A stretch of 64,000 bases of DNA from Marinospirillum sp031581385. GTDB taxonomy: Bacteria; Pseudomonadota; Gammaproteobacteria; Pseudomonadales; Halomonadaceae. Positions 1-8,422 of this stretch are shown one piece after another. The first letter of the stretch is position 1, and each line of letters begins with the position of its first letter. The translations under genes were made by a program, and so were the position numbers. Below the pieces are notes generated by a model that was not told where the DNA came from, made no database searches, and was given only the letters and a program-made list of their open reading frames with translations. The stretch covers positions 2,790,001 through 2,854,000 of the forward strand of contig NZ_CP085242.1 of the NCBI RefSeq assembly GCF_044810985.1, given 5' to 3'.

Positions 1-489
1 GTCTGGGCGCAGGAGCGGTTTGAGTGTCTGCTGTTCAAGGTCAAAGGACTAACCCTGGCTGTGCCCCTGGTAGAGCTGGGTGGGATTATCAAGATTGATC
101 GGGAGCCGACCCCGTTATTCGGTCAGCCCGACTGGTTTCTGGGAATGCTCAGGGCCAATGATATCAATGTTTGCATGGTGGATACTGCACAGTGGGTTTT
201 GCCCCCGGCCTTGATTGAAAAGCATCCGGAAACCTACAAACTGATTATTCGTATTCATGACAGTGTCTGGGGTTTGGCTTGTAACGAGGTGGATCGCTCC
301 ATCTCTCTGGAACCCGATCAGGTGCGCTGGCGTACTTCACTGGGCAAGCGCCCCTGGCTGGCTGGCACTGTGATTGAGCATATGTGTGCCCTGATTGATG
401 TGGCTGCCTTCGATCGCCTGCTCAAGGAAGGTCATGGTCAGATGGAACCGGCCAATCTCAGTGCTCTGAACAAGATCGACTCGGAATAA
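1..489 (+). CDS. CheW-domain protein, ParP-like (5' end outside window)
   Basis: The reading frame is open from the first base to the TAA at 487-489, so the gene begins upstream. The visible 162 residues form a CheW-like domain (LAVPLVELGGI, then PDWFLGMLRAND, then SISLEPDQVRW). Such domains couple chemoreceptor arrays to CheA. The next gene is a stand-alone CheW, and in polar flagellates the gene just before cheW often encodes the ParP array-localising protein, which carries a C-terminal CheW-like domain. The ParP assignment rests on position; the CheW-like fold is seen in the sequence. The missing N-terminus prevents a firm choice. Confidence 0.75.
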   Translation, partial: VWAQERFECLLFKVKGLTLAVPLVELGGIIKIDREPTPLFGQPDWFLGMLRANDINVCMVDTAQWVLPPALIEKHPETYKLIIRIHDSVWGLACNEVDRSISLEPDQVRWRTSLGKRPWLAGTVIEHMCALIDVAAFDRLLKEGHGQMEPANLSALNKIDSE

Positions 490-497
490 AGGTGCCA

Positions 498-522
498 TCT
501 GCCCACTGTTTTTCTGGGCAGA
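498..522 (+). other. Intercistronic hairpin before cheW
   Basis: An 8-bp perfect stem (TCTGCCCA / TGGGCAGA) with a 9-base pyrimidine-rich loop lies in the 91-base gap between the ParP-like gene and cheW. No T tract follows, so it is not a classical intrinsic terminator. It could be an mRNA processing or stability element. Confidence 0.4.
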
Positions 523-580
523 GGTGTATTAGCATAGCGACTTATGGGTGTTTCCCCCATCTGAACTGAAGGATAGAACC

Positions 581-1069
581 ATGTCTAGCCCACAAAAGAT
601 TCAGGCTGAAAGCGCCTCAGATCCAGTACTCCAGTATGTGACCTTTCGTCTGGCTGAAGAGACCTACGGCATCAATGTGATGATGGTGCAGGAAGTGCTG
701 CGCTACACTGAAATCGCCCCGGTTCCCGGTGCTCCCGACTATGTGTTGGGCATCATCAACCTGCGGGGTAATGTGGTCACAGTTATTGACACCCGTCAGC
801 GTTTTGGTTTGATGCCTGGTGAAGTCACTGATGCCACCCGCATCATGATTATTGAAGCCGAACAGCAGGTGGTGGGTATCATGGTGGACTCGGTTGCCGA
901 AGTGGTTTATCTCAAACAGTCCGAGATAGAAACTGCGCCCAATGTGGGTAATGAAGAAAGCGCCAAGTTTATCCAGGGGGTTTGCAACAAGAACAATGAA
1001 CTCTTGATTCTTGTCGAACTGAACAAGCTTATGTCCGATGATGAATGGTCTGAACTGGCCGCTCTTTAA
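581..1069 (+). CDS. cheW: Chemotaxis coupling protein CheW
   Basis: A 162-residue protein of normal CheW length. It links methyl-accepting chemoreceptors to the kinase CheA at the cell pole. Typical stretches are YVTFRLAEETYGINVMMVQEVL, APDYVLGIINLRGNVVTVID and VGIMVDSVAEVVYLK. I start it at the ATG at 581, which has an AAGGAT-type ribosome site a few bases upstream; an in-frame GTG at 548 lacks one and would add eleven unconserved residues. The stop overlaps the ATG of the next gene by one base (TAATG), so the two are probably translationally coupled. It belongs to the flagellar/chemotaxis cluster ending here. Confidence 0.95.
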   Translation: MSSPQKIQAESASDPVLQYVTFRLAEETYGINVMMVQEVLRYTEIAPVPGAPDYVLGIINLRGNVVTVIDTRQRFGLMPGEVTDATRIMIIEAEQQVVGIMVDSVAEVVYLKQSEIETAPNVGNEESAKFIQGVCNKNNELLILVELNKLMSDDEWSELAAL

Positions 1070-1515
1070 TGCCTATGCCTTCCCTGTTTGAGTTGGTTGC
1101 CGTTGTTGTGGCTTTCCTGGCCCTGGTGCTGGGGCTTCTTGCTTTTGCTCATATTCGCAAGCTCAGGCAGAAACAGGAGGAGGCCAGAAATGAAACCCAT
1201 TTGCTGATTAAAGCCCTGCGCAATGAGAATCATGCCATGGGCAGTGGTGCCATAGGGATGGGGCAGCGCCTGGTGGAAGTGGAAAAGCGACTCAACAACA
1301 CCATGGAACGGCAGATGGAGGTGGAGCAGCGCGATCCGGGCAGTCTGCCTTATGCCTATGCAGTGCGTCTGGTTGAAATGGGTGCCACTGTGGACGACCT
1401 GGTTCAGAACTGTGGTCTGGCCAGGGTGGAAGCTGAATTGATTACCCTGGTGCACACCGAATTGAAAGCCCAGCGTGAAGAGCCGGACCGGGAAGAACAC
1501 TACTCCATCAATTGA
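1069..1515 (+). CDS. DUF2802 membrane-anchored protein
   Basis: 148 residues. An N-terminal membrane segment (about residues 5-25) is followed by a charged, probably coiled-coil stretch (about 30-90) and a C-terminal helical motif around AYAVRLVEMGATVDDLVQNC that is typical of DUF2802. This family is usually found directly after cheW in polarly flagellated gammaproteobacteria; its molecular role is not known to me. The start overlaps the cheW stop by one base. It ends one base from the convergent FlhX gene, so it closes the chemotaxis transcription unit. Confidence 0.85.
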   Translation: MPMPSLFELVAVVVAFLALVLGLLAFAHIRKLRQKQEEARNETHLLIKALRNENHAMGSGAIGMGQRLVEVEKRLNNTMERQMEVEQRDPGSLPYAYAVRLVEMGATVDDLVQNCGLARVEAELITLVHTELKAQREEPDREEHYSIN

Positions 1516-1516
1516 G

Positions 1517-1810
1517 TTAGCCTGGTGGGTTCTTGCTTTTCAGGGTGTCCAGGTCATAAACAAAAGCCAGAACTTCAGCAATGGCCATATACAGCAGCTC
1601 CGGTATTTCTTCACCCAGCTCCAGATGGGCCAGGGCTGCAGCCAGATCGGCATCCTCGTAAAGCGGCACTCCCTTCTCTTCGGCAATTTCAATAATCTTC
1701 TCGGCAATTTCCGCGCAACCCTTGGCGGTCAGTCGCGGTGCTCCCAGGCCATCATACTGCAAGGCCAGGGCGCGTTTGGGCGGCGGGTTTCTGGGTCTGC
1801 TGAGGCGCAT
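1517..1810 (-). CDS. FlhB C-terminal domain homologue (FlhX/EscU-like)
   Basis: 97 residues equivalent to the cytoplasmic C-terminal fragment of the flagellar export switch protein FlhB, beginning about where FlhB is cut at NPTH: RALALQYDGLGAPRLTAKG, then EIAEKIIEIAEEKGVPLYED, then LGEEIPELLYMAIAEVLAFVY. There is no membrane part and no NPTH. Such stand-alone domains (FlhX, YlqH) can replace the cleaved FlhB fragment in some bacteria. The ATG at 1810 sits 4 bases after the fliK stop, with GGAG overlapping the end of fliK. A longer frame extends upstream inside fliK but has no support. The partner is the FliK-like protein, the ligand of FlhB in hook-length control. Confidence 0.85.
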   Translation of the reverse strand: MRLSRPRNPPPKRALALQYDGLGAPRLTAKGCAEIAEKIIEIAEEKGVPLYEDADLAAALAHLELGEEIPELLYMAIAEVLAFVYDLDTLKSKNPPG

Positions 1811-1814
1811 CTTG

Positions 1815-3440
1815 TTATATCTCCGTATCAATGATCTGTTGAGGGTGCCTGCTGGGCGCACGTTGTGGGGGTTTGCCCAGATGACAGTCAATGCGTTCGA
1901 CATCAGCGCCCAGACGCCTGAGGCGGGCTTCCAGAACACTGACTTCCTTTTGCATGGGCCCCCAGGCTTCCTTGGCTTCAACCCAGACGTCGGCTTTTAA
2001 ATGGGTGCCCTTGAGTTTCAGCCGTGTGTGCACCCGCCCCCAGTTTCTCAGATCAAAACTGAGTTCAACTTCCCAGCTGCGGGTTTTGCGTTCTTCCTGC
2101 TCGGCTGCCGCTTCAGCATCTTTTTCCTCGATCCAACGCCGCACTTCCAGCTGTGCCTGAAACCAGTCACCACGAATGCTGTAGGGTAAATCCATCTGGA
2201 TCACCTGGGCCGGTTGTCCCCTTTCATGACTGGTTTGGGTGGCCTGCAGGCTGCTCTGCTGTAATACCTGAATGCGTGACTGAGCGGCCTGCAATTGTTG
2301 GCCCAGCTGTTGTTGTACCTGCTGCTGATTGGCTTGTTGGCCAGCAGTGCCCTGGCCCCGCAACTGGGCGCTGGCCTGTTGCAGCAGTAGCTTCAAATCC
2401 CCCTGCAGCGGATTGGTCTGTACGCCTCTGACTAGGTTGGCTTCCAGCAGGAGTCCGCTGGCCGGGATAAAGGCCTGAAGCTGTTGTGCCGTTGGAGCCT
2501 TGTTGCCTTGGGGTATCAGACTCAGAAGGCTGGAAAGATGCTGCTTCAGGGTGGGTTCGGCTCCCTGCAAGGGTGCAGCCGTAGCCCGGATGCCGGGTTG
2601 AAGTCCAGGCTGGGGGGCTTGCGGGCGGGCTGTAGCCGGTTCAGCGGGCAGTTGTCGGGCCAGTTGAGTGATCTGTTGCAGCGCCTGACTGAGAGGAGCC
2701 TGACGCGGCAGGGCTTGACGCAGTTGCGCGCCTGCCGCCTGCAGGAGGGTTTGCAGGCTGGCTGTTTCAGTTCGGCTGGTGGTTGGGTTGGCGGGTGCGG
2801 CCAGACGTAAGGCATCAAGCAGTTGCAGGGCTTCTGGGTTCAAAACTTTCAATTGTATTGAGGTGCTGCCATCAGGGCGACTTATCTGCAGCTGTTGACC
2901 GGGTTGCAGGGGGCGATCCATGACCAGGGAGACTTGTTGGCCACCGGGCAGCTGCAGTTGAATGCGGTGGCTGGATGAAGCTTCACCCTGGGCGGCTGCT
3001 TGGGTCTGGCTGGAGACCACCTGTGCCAACAGGGTTTGGCCGGGGTTCACAGGCAGGCTCTGACCTGTTGCAGGGCGGGCATTGAGTGTGGGCAGCTGGC
3101 TCAAAATCTGGCTGAGCTGCTGAGCAGTCTGGCCTTGCGGCGAATTTTGGGCCACCAGACGCACTTCCACCTGCCCCTCGGCTCGGGCCTGGAGTTGCAC
3201 CTGTTGACCCTGGGCCAGGGGCCGATCCAGCCGCAGGGTCATTTGTTCGCCATTGTTGAGCTGCACCTGAACGCGGTGCCCTTGTCCCTGCTGGGCCGGT
3301 TCACTGGAGACGACCTGGGCCTGCCCTGCCTGTCCGGGTGGCAGAGCGGGCCGCCCCTGCGTTATAACGCCGCGCAGCAGGTTGGCCTGATGACTGCTGG
3401 TGTCCGCTGATGCTCCACGTGTAGGCGGCAGACCTTGCAT
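1815..3440 (-). CDS. fliK: Flagellar hook-length control protein FliK-like
   Basis: 541 residues, very rich in Gln, Leu and Ala, as usual for FliK molecular rulers. The C-terminal FliK/Flg_hook domain (about residues 415-520) is recognisable: QMDLPYSIRGDW, SWEVELSFDLRNWGRVHTRL and VSVLEARLRRLG. It would be secreted by the flagellar export apparatus and signal the switch from hook to filament. Residues 34-97 and 131-200 are two copies of one module (PGQ, then AQVVSS, HR(V/I)Q, DRPL, GQQ), an internal duplication. The start at 3440 has GGAG eight bases upstream. It forms a two-gene operon with the FlhB-like gene. It could instead be a FliK paralogue, since the main flagellar operon is not in view. 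Confidence 0.85.
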   Translation of the reverse strand: MQGLPPTRGASADTSSHQANLLRGVITQGRPALPPGQAGQAQVVSSEPAQQGQGHRVQVQLNNGEQMTLRLDRPLAQGQQVQLQARAEGQVEVRLVAQNSPQGQTAQQLSQILSQLPTLNARPATGQSLPVNPGQTLLAQVVSSQTQAAAQGEASSSHRIQLQLPGGQQVSLVMDRPLQPGQQLQISRPDGSTSIQLKVLNPEALQLLDALRLAAPANPTTSRTETASLQTLLQAAGAQLRQALPRQAPLSQALQQITQLARQLPAEPATARPQAPQPGLQPGIRATAAPLQGAEPTLKQHLSSLLSLIPQGNKAPTAQQLQAFIPASGLLLEANLVRGVQTNPLQGDLKLLLQQASAQLRGQGTAGQQANQQQVQQQLGQQLQAAQSRIQVLQQSSLQATQTSHERGQPAQVIQMDLPYSIRGDWFQAQLEVRRWIEEKDAEAAAEQEERKTRSWEVELSFDLRNWGRVHTRLKLKGTHLKADVWVEAKEAWGPMQKEVSVLEARLRRLGADVERIDCHLGKPPQRAPSRHPQQIIDTEI

Positions 3441-3462
3441 GATGTATCTCCGCTATAAGTAG

Positions 3463-3480
3463 CCAGATGGAGTTATCTGG
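3463..3480. promoter_or_regulatory. Inverted repeat between fliK and ccmA
   Basis: CCAGAT-6-ATCTGG is a perfect 6-bp inverted repeat in the 114-base divergent region between fliK and ccmA. It could be an operator for either side or a leader hairpin; no regulator is suggested by sequence alone. Confidence 0.25.
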
Positions 3481-3554
3481 CAGATTACCCAGGATCATAG
3501 TAAAGTGTGCGGCTGAATTGAACTGTATTTTTTTGCTAAGGCCTAGCCAATCTG

Positions 3555-4226
3555 ATGTCAGTAACCACTTCCAGATCCCCCCTGTTAACTGTCAGACAGC
3601 TTAGCTGTGAAAGGGATGAGCGTCTGTTGTTTTCCGGTCTGGATTTTGATCTCCATTGCGGTGATCTCCTGCAGCTGGAAGGCCCCAACGGGGTTGGCAA
3701 AACCAGCCTGATGCGTCTTCTGGCTGGCCTTTTGCCTGTGAGTTCAGGAGACATCGGCTGGCAGGGTGAACCCTTGACGGCGTGTCGTGAGGATTTTTAT
3801 CAAGCGATGCTTTTTATCGGGCATCTGGCGGGTATCAAGGCGGAACTGACCCCCCTGGAAAACCTGCATTGGTTTGCCGCCCTGGAAGGCGGGGTGCGGG
3901 AGGAAGACCTGGAGGAAGCCCTGAATCGAGTGGGCTTGAGAGGTTTTGAAGATCAGCCCTGCCATCAGTTGTCAGCCGGGCAAAAACGCCGGGTTGCCCT
4001 GGCTCGTCTGCTTTTTACATCACGCCCACTCTGGCTTCTGGATGAGCCTTTTACTGCTCTGGATAAGCAGGGGGTTGCCGCCATGGAGCAGCTTCTGGCG
4101 GATCATGCCGCCGAGGGCGGGGCCGTGATTCTGACCAGCCATCATGCCCTGGAGCAGTTGGCCGGCCTGCGAAAAATTCATCTCGGCCAGAAGCCGTCTG
4201 CAAGTTATGAGGCTGGCAATGTCTAG
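3555..4226 (+). CDS. ccmA: Heme exporter ATP-binding protein CcmA
   Basis: 223-residue ABC ATPase. It drives, with CcmB, the release of holo-CcmE from the CcmC-CcmE heme complex during cytochrome c maturation. Walker A is GPNGVGKT (residues 43-50), the ABC signature LSAGQKRR begins at 139 and Walker B WLLDEPFTALD follows at about 158. The length is normal. It is the first gene of a nine-gene ccm operon and overlaps ccmB by 8 bases. Its own ribosome site is weak; the ATG at 3555 gives the expected N-terminus before the first strand (LLTVRQLSCER). Confidence 0.97.
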   Translation: MSVTTSRSPLLTVRQLSCERDERLLFSGLDFDLHCGDLLQLEGPNGVGKTSLMRLLAGLLPVSSGDIGWQGEPLTACREDFYQAMLFIGHLAGIKAELTPLENLHWFAALEGGVREEDLEEALNRVGLRGFEDQPCHQLSAGQKRRVALARLLFTSRPLWLLDEPFTALDKQGVAAMEQLLADHAAEGGAVILTSHHALEQLAGLRKIHLGQKPSASYEAGNV

Positions 4227-4953
4227 ATCATCTGCGACCTTTTGTCGCCTCAAGCAAAAAACAGCGAACTTACCCAGTCTGGCCACTGTCTTTGTAGCAG
4301 CTTTGGGAAGAGAGTGGCGGCTGCAGGTGCGCCGGCGCGGCGATCTGATCAACCCGTTGGTGTTTTTTGCCCTGGTGGTGGTTTTGTTCCCACTGGGTAT
4401 TTCGCCGACTGAAGAAATCTTGAGTCCGGTGGCACCGGGAGTGCTCTGGGTCGCTGCCCTTCTGGCCACCTTGATGTCTCTGGATGCACTTTTCAGGCCG
4501 GATCTGCTGGATGGTTCCCTGGAGCAGCAACTGGTCAGTGGGTACCCCCTGGCACCTCTGGCTCTGGCCAAACTAGCCGTGCACTGGTTGCTTTCCAGTT
4601 TACCCTTGATTTTGTTATCCCCGTTTCTGGGTGTCATGTTGTACCTGCCCTGGCAGGCCCAGGGGGTTTTGATGTTGTCACTGCTTCTGGGCAGTCTGGC
4701 CCTGAGCCTGGTGGGAGCCATAGGGGCAGCCCTGACGGCAGGTGTGGGCAAATCGGGTGTTTTGATGACCTTGCTGGTCTTGCCTTTTTATATTCCTGTG
4801 CTGATTTTTGGCACGGGCGCCATGCAGGCCGCCATCACCGGTGTCTCACCGGCAGCGCACCTGGCTATGCTGGCGGCCCTGGCGGCCCTGGCCCTGGCCC
4901 TGGCACCCTGGGCGGTAGCCGCGGGTTTGAAAATTGCAGTATCCGGCGAATAA
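4219..4953 (+). CDS. ccmB: Heme exporter membrane protein CcmB
   Basis: 244-residue integral membrane protein, slightly longer than common CcmB proteins. It has about six membrane segments and forms the transmembrane part of the CcmAB ABC complex. Recognisable stretches are RRGDLINPLVFFALVVVLFP and LFRPDLLDGSLEQQL. I choose the ATG at 4219, which has GAGG six bases upstream and overlaps the ccmA stop. Another ATG at 4207 is possible and would add four residues. It is coupled to ccmA by overlap and followed by ccmC after a 39-base gap. Confidence 0.95.
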   Translation: MSRSSATFCRLKQKTANLPSLATVFVAALGREWRLQVRRRGDLINPLVFFALVVVLFPLGISPTEEILSPVAPGVLWVAALLATLMSLDALFRPDLLDGSLEQQLVSGYPLAPLALAKLAVHWLLSSLPLILLSPFLGVMLYLPWQAQGVLMLSLLLGSLALSLVGAIGAALTAGVGKSGVLMTLLVLPFYIPVLIFGTGAMQAAITGVSPAAHLAMLAALAALALALAPWAVAAGLKIAVSGE

Positions 4954-4992
4954 AAATGAAACTTTTATATTGGCAGCTTTGAGGTGCATAAC

Positions 4993-5742
4993 GTGTGGAA
5001 ATGGCTGAAAACCCTTTATCACCGTCTGGGGTCTCCAAAATGGTTTTATCAGATCACCGGCACCTGGCTGCCCTGGTTTGCTGCAGCCTCAGTGCTTTTG
5101 CTGGCTTCAGGCCTGATCTGGGGGCTGGCATACGCGCCCATGGACTATCAGCAGGGGAACAGTTTTCGGATTATTTACATTCATGTGCCTGCGGCCCTGC
5201 TGGCTCAGTCGGTGTACATGATGATGGCCATCGCCGGGGTTGTACTGCTGGTTTGGAAGATAAAAATGGCTGATGTGGTGGCCCAGTCTCTGGCCCCTGT
5301 CGGTGCCAGCATGACTTTTATTGCCCTGGTCACGGGAGCTATCTGGGGCGTACCCACCTGGGGAACCTGGTGGATGTGGGATGCCCGGCTGACTTCAATG
5401 CTGATTCTGTTCTTTCTTTATCTGGGGGTGATGGCGCTCAGGGAAGCCCTGAAACCCCAGGAAGTGGCGGCCAAGGCCTGTGCTGTGCTGGCCATCGTGG
5501 GGGTCATCAATATTCCCATTATCAAATACTCGGTGGACTGGTGGTATACCCTGCATCAGCCCGCCACCTTCACCCTGACCGAAAAACCGGCTATGCCTGC
5601 TTCCATGTGGGTGCCGCTGCTGATCATGGTGTTGGGTTTTTATGCCTTTCTGGGCTGGTCGGTGCTTTTGCGCGCCAGGTCGGAAGTGTTGAAGCGCGAG
5701 CAGAAATCCGGCTGGGTTAAAGAATTATTGCAACGGAAGTGA
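4993..5742 (+). CDS. ccmC: Heme exporter protein CcmC
   Basis: 249-residue membrane protein with six predicted membrane segments. It presents heme to the chaperone CcmE in the periplasm. The tryptophan-rich WWD-type heme-handling motif is WGTWWMWDARLTS, and conserved periplasmic histidines lie in IYIHVPAA and YTLHQPAT. The start is set at GTG 4993, because GAGG at 4981-4984 has proper spacing to it; a GTG at 4984 would overlap that ribosome site. The family N-terminus (short, then LGSPKWFY) fits. Normal length. Confidence 0.96.
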   Translation: MWKWLKTLYHRLGSPKWFYQITGTWLPWFAAASVLLLASGLIWGLAYAPMDYQQGNSFRIIYIHVPAALLAQSVYMMMAIAGVVLLVWKIKMADVVAQSLAPVGASMTFIALVTGAIWGVPTWGTWWMWDARLTSMLILFFLYLGVMALREALKPQEVAAKACAVLAIVGVINIPIIKYSVDWWYTLHQPATFTLTEKPAMPASMWVPLLIMVLGFYAFLGWSVLLRARSEVLKREQKSGWVKELLQRK

Positions 5743-5745
5743 ACC

Positions 5746-5967
5746 ATGTATTTCGATAGTTTGTCCGAGTTCTTCAATATGGGTGGCCATGCTCTGTATG
5801 TCTGGAGTTCCTTTGCCATCAGTTTACTTTTGATGCTGTTGAATATTCTGCTGCCCTGGTGGCGGCTGAGGTCAACACGACAGCAGCTGCAACGCCAGAT
5901 CCAACGCGAAACCAGGCAGCAAGAAACTTCCCCCTCAATCACTGAGCAACAAGGTGAGCAAGCATGA
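5746..5967 (+). CDS. ccmD: Heme exporter protein CcmD
   Basis: 73-residue small membrane protein with one helix (about residues 17-38) and a basic, then acidic/Gln-rich tail. CcmD stabilises the CcmABC-CcmE complex and is needed for release of holo-CcmE. The sequence FFNMGGHALYVWSSF is typical. It lies 3 bases after ccmC and overlaps ccmE by four bases (ATGA). Confidence 0.93.
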   Translation: MYFDSLSEFFNMGGHALYVWSSFAISLLLMLLNILLPWWRLRSTRQQLQRQIQRETRQQETSPSITEQQGEQA

Positions 5968-6443
5968 CGCCGAAACGCAAGCAAAAATTATGGCTACTGG
6001 GTTTGATGCTGGGCGGGGTATCCCTGGCCGTTGGCCTGACCCTCTACGCCTTGAGTTCCAACATCAACCTGTTTTTTGCGCCCACCCAGATTGTTGCGGG
6101 TGAGGCTCCCCAGGATCGGGAAATTCGCGCCGGGGGAATGGTGGTTGAAGGCAGTGTCCAGCGGGATACTGAGAGCTTGCAGGTGCGCTTTGCAGTGACC
6201 GACAACAATGAAGAGATCTGGATTACCTTCGACAAGATACTTCCCGACCTGTTTCGTGAAGGCCAGGGCGTGGTTGCGGTGGGTCGTCTGAATGACCGGC
6301 AGGAGCTGGTGGCGACTGAGGTGCTGGCACGGCATGATGAAAACTATATGCCCCCGGAGGTGGCCGAAGCTCTGGAGGCGGCCGGTCAAATGCCCGATCA
6401 CTCGCCCTATGCCAAGAACAAATCTTCCGACGAGTCTTACTAA
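5964..6443 (+). CDS. ccmE: Periplasmic heme chaperone CcmE
   Basis: 159 residues with an N-terminal signal anchor (about 8-31) and an OB-fold periplasmic domain. His124 in ARHDENY is the residue that binds heme covalently in this family, and Tyr128 is the usual axial ligand, so the protein looks active. It carries heme from CcmC to the CcmF ligase. Normal length; the start overlaps the ccmD stop. Confidence 0.97.
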   Translation: MTPKRKQKLWLLGLMLGGVSLAVGLTLYALSSNINLFFAPTQIVAGEAPQDREIRAGGMVVEGSVQRDTESLQVRFAVTDNNEEIWITFDKILPDLFREGQGVVAVGRLNDRQELVATEVLARHDENYMPPEVAEALEAAGQMPDHSPYAKNKSSDESY

Positions 6444-6464
6444 TTCAACCAGGGTGTTTTTTTG

Positions 6465-8408
6465 ATGGATATACTCTACTTGCCGGAGCTGGGGCAGTTT
6501 GCATTGATTCTTGCCCTGGTCATGGCCTGTGTACAAGCTTTGTTGCCACTGGCCGGTAGCATCACCCGCCAGCCTTTATGGCTGGCCTATGCCCAGCCCG
6601 CAGCCTGGGCACAGTTTGCCTTACTGACCGTCAGCCTGGTTTTTCTGGGTGTCAGTTTTCTGGTGGATGATTTCAGTGTGGCTTACGTCGCCAACAACTC
6701 CAATTCAGCCCTGCCCTGGTTCTATAAACTCAGTGCCGTCTGGGGTGCCCATGAGGGTTCCTTGCTGTTATGGCTGTGGATTCTGGCGGGCTGGACTTTC
6801 GCCGTGAGTTTTTCCAGAGGGCTGCCTGCGGAAGTTCTGGCCAGGGTTCTGTCGGTGCTGGGTTTTGTCAGTATCGGCATGCTGTTGTTTGTGATCCTGA
6901 CTTCCAATCCCTTTGATCGTTATCTGCCGCAAATTCCTTCCGATGGTGCGGATCTCAATCCCCTTTTGCAGGATCCAGGGCTGATTTTCCACCCGCCTCT
7001 GTTGTATATGGGTTATGTGGGTTTTGCGGTGACCTTTGCCTTTGCGCTTGCCGCCCTCTGGAGCGGTAAGCTGGACACAGCCTGGGCACGCTGGAGCCGC
7101 CCCTGGACTTCCGTGGCCTGGGCTTTTCTGACTTGCGGCATTGCCCTGGGCTCCTGGTGGGCTTATTACGAGCTGGGCTGGGGCGGCTGGTGGTTCTGGG
7201 ACCCGGTGGAAAATGCCTCCCTTTTGCCCTGGCTGCTGGGTACTGCCCTGATGCACTCTCTAGCGGTGACCGAAAAGCGGGGTCTCTTCAAGAGCTGGAC
7301 GGTATTGCTGGCCATAGCCACCTTCTCAACCAGTCTGATGGGTTTCTTCCTGGTGCGCTCAGGTGTACTCAATTCCGTGCATGCTTTTGCCAATGACCCG
7401 GATCGTGGCCTGTTTCTGTTGTTGCTGCTGGGGGTCACCATCGGTGTCTCGCTGCTGGTTTACGCCTTGAGAGTGCCGACTTTGAAAGCCAGGGCCAGCT
7501 ACTCGCTGATTTCCAAGGATGTCTTCCTGCTGGCCAATAATGTGATTCTGGTGGTGGCAACCCTGACGGTGCTTCTGGGTACGGTTTACCCCCTGCTCAT
7601 GGATGCTCTGAATCAGGGTAAAATCTCGGTGGGCCCTCCCTATTTCAACGCCCTTTTCGTTCCCCTGATGCTGTTGCTGGGGGTATTCATGGGGCTGGGG
7701 CCGGTGAGTGACTGGAAAAGCATGCGTCTGGACAAGCTCCGGAAAAAAATCTGGCTGTCTGGAGCGATTTCTCTACTGCTGGGCTTCATTCTGTTGCCCT
7801 GGGTTTATGATGGGAGCTGGAGCATCTGGGTTGCCCTGGGCCTGACACTGTTTTTCTGGGTGGTCACCACCAGTCTTCGCGATATCTGGGAAGCTTCCCG
7901 TGGCAAAAAGGGCTGGCGTGGCATTTCCCGCAGCCGCTGGGGTATGTTTGGGGGTCATGTGGGTGCTGCGCTGATTGTTCTGGGGGTCACCATGGTGGCC
8001 AATTATGGCGAGGAAAGGGATGTGCGCATGTCTATTGGTGAGCCGGTTAAGGTCAAAGACTACGAGTTTACCCTGACCCAACTGGGCGAGCGGGAAGGCC
8101 CCAACTTTTCGGCGGATACCGCAACCATCGAAATGCGTGACAGTGAGGGTCGTCTGCACAGAACCCTGACTCCCGAAAAGCGCAACTACCACGTTCGGGG
8201 TATGCCGATGACCCAGGTCTCCATCGACTGGGGGCCTCTCAAGGATATCTACGTGGCCATGGGCGAGCCGGTTGCTGAAGACGCCTATGCCATGCGCATC
8301 CACTACAAGCCTTTTGTGCGCTGGATCTGGTGGGGTGCTTTCATTGCCGGTCTGGCCGCCATTCTGGCCGTCACCGATCGTCGCTATAAAGTGCGTGTGC
8401 CCGAATAA
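6465..8408 (+). CDS. ccmF: Cytochrome c heme lyase subunit CcmF
   Basis: 647-residue polytopic membrane protein of the heme ligase, which transfers heme from CcmE to apocytochrome c with CcmH and CcmI. The WWD motif is WGGWWFWDPVENASLLPWLL (about residues 236-255), and the conserved histidines expected for heme contact are present (FHPPLLYMGYVG, ALMHSLAVTEKRG). The ATG at 6465 follows AGGGTG; an adjacent in-frame TTG at 6462 is less likely. Full length. Confidence 0.97.
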   Translation: MDILYLPELGQFALILALVMACVQALLPLAGSITRQPLWLAYAQPAAWAQFALLTVSLVFLGVSFLVDDFSVAYVANNSNSALPWFYKLSAVWGAHEGSLLLWLWILAGWTFAVSFSRGLPAEVLARVLSVLGFVSIGMLLFVILTSNPFDRYLPQIPSDGADLNPLLQDPGLIFHPPLLYMGYVGFAVTFAFALAALWSGKLDTAWARWSRPWTSVAWAFLTCGIALGSWWAYYELGWGGWWFWDPVENASLLPWLLGTALMHSLAVTEKRGLFKSWTVLLAIATFSTSLMGFFLVRSGVLNSVHAFANDPDRGLFLLLLLGVTIGVSLLVYALRVPTLKARASYSLISKDVFLLANNVILVVATLTVLLGTVYPLLMDALNQGKISVGPPYFNALFVPLMLLLGVFMGLGPVSDWKSMRLDKLRKKIWLSGAISLLLGFILLPWVYDGSWSIWVALGLTLFFWVVTTSLRDIWEASRGKKGWRGISRSRWGMFGGHVGAALIVLGVTMVANYGEERDVRMSIGEPVKVKDYEFTLTQLGEREGPNFSADTATIEMRDSEGRLHRTLTPEKRNYHVRGMPMTQVSIDWGPLKDIYVAMGEPVAEDAYAMRIHYKPFVRWIWWGAFIAGLAAILAVTDRRYKVRVPE

Positions 8409-8422
8409 CCCGGAGTGAAACC

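Noticed and set aside
548..580. Upstream GTG start for cheW
   Set aside because: No ribosome site; the ATG at 581 has one and gives the family N-terminus.
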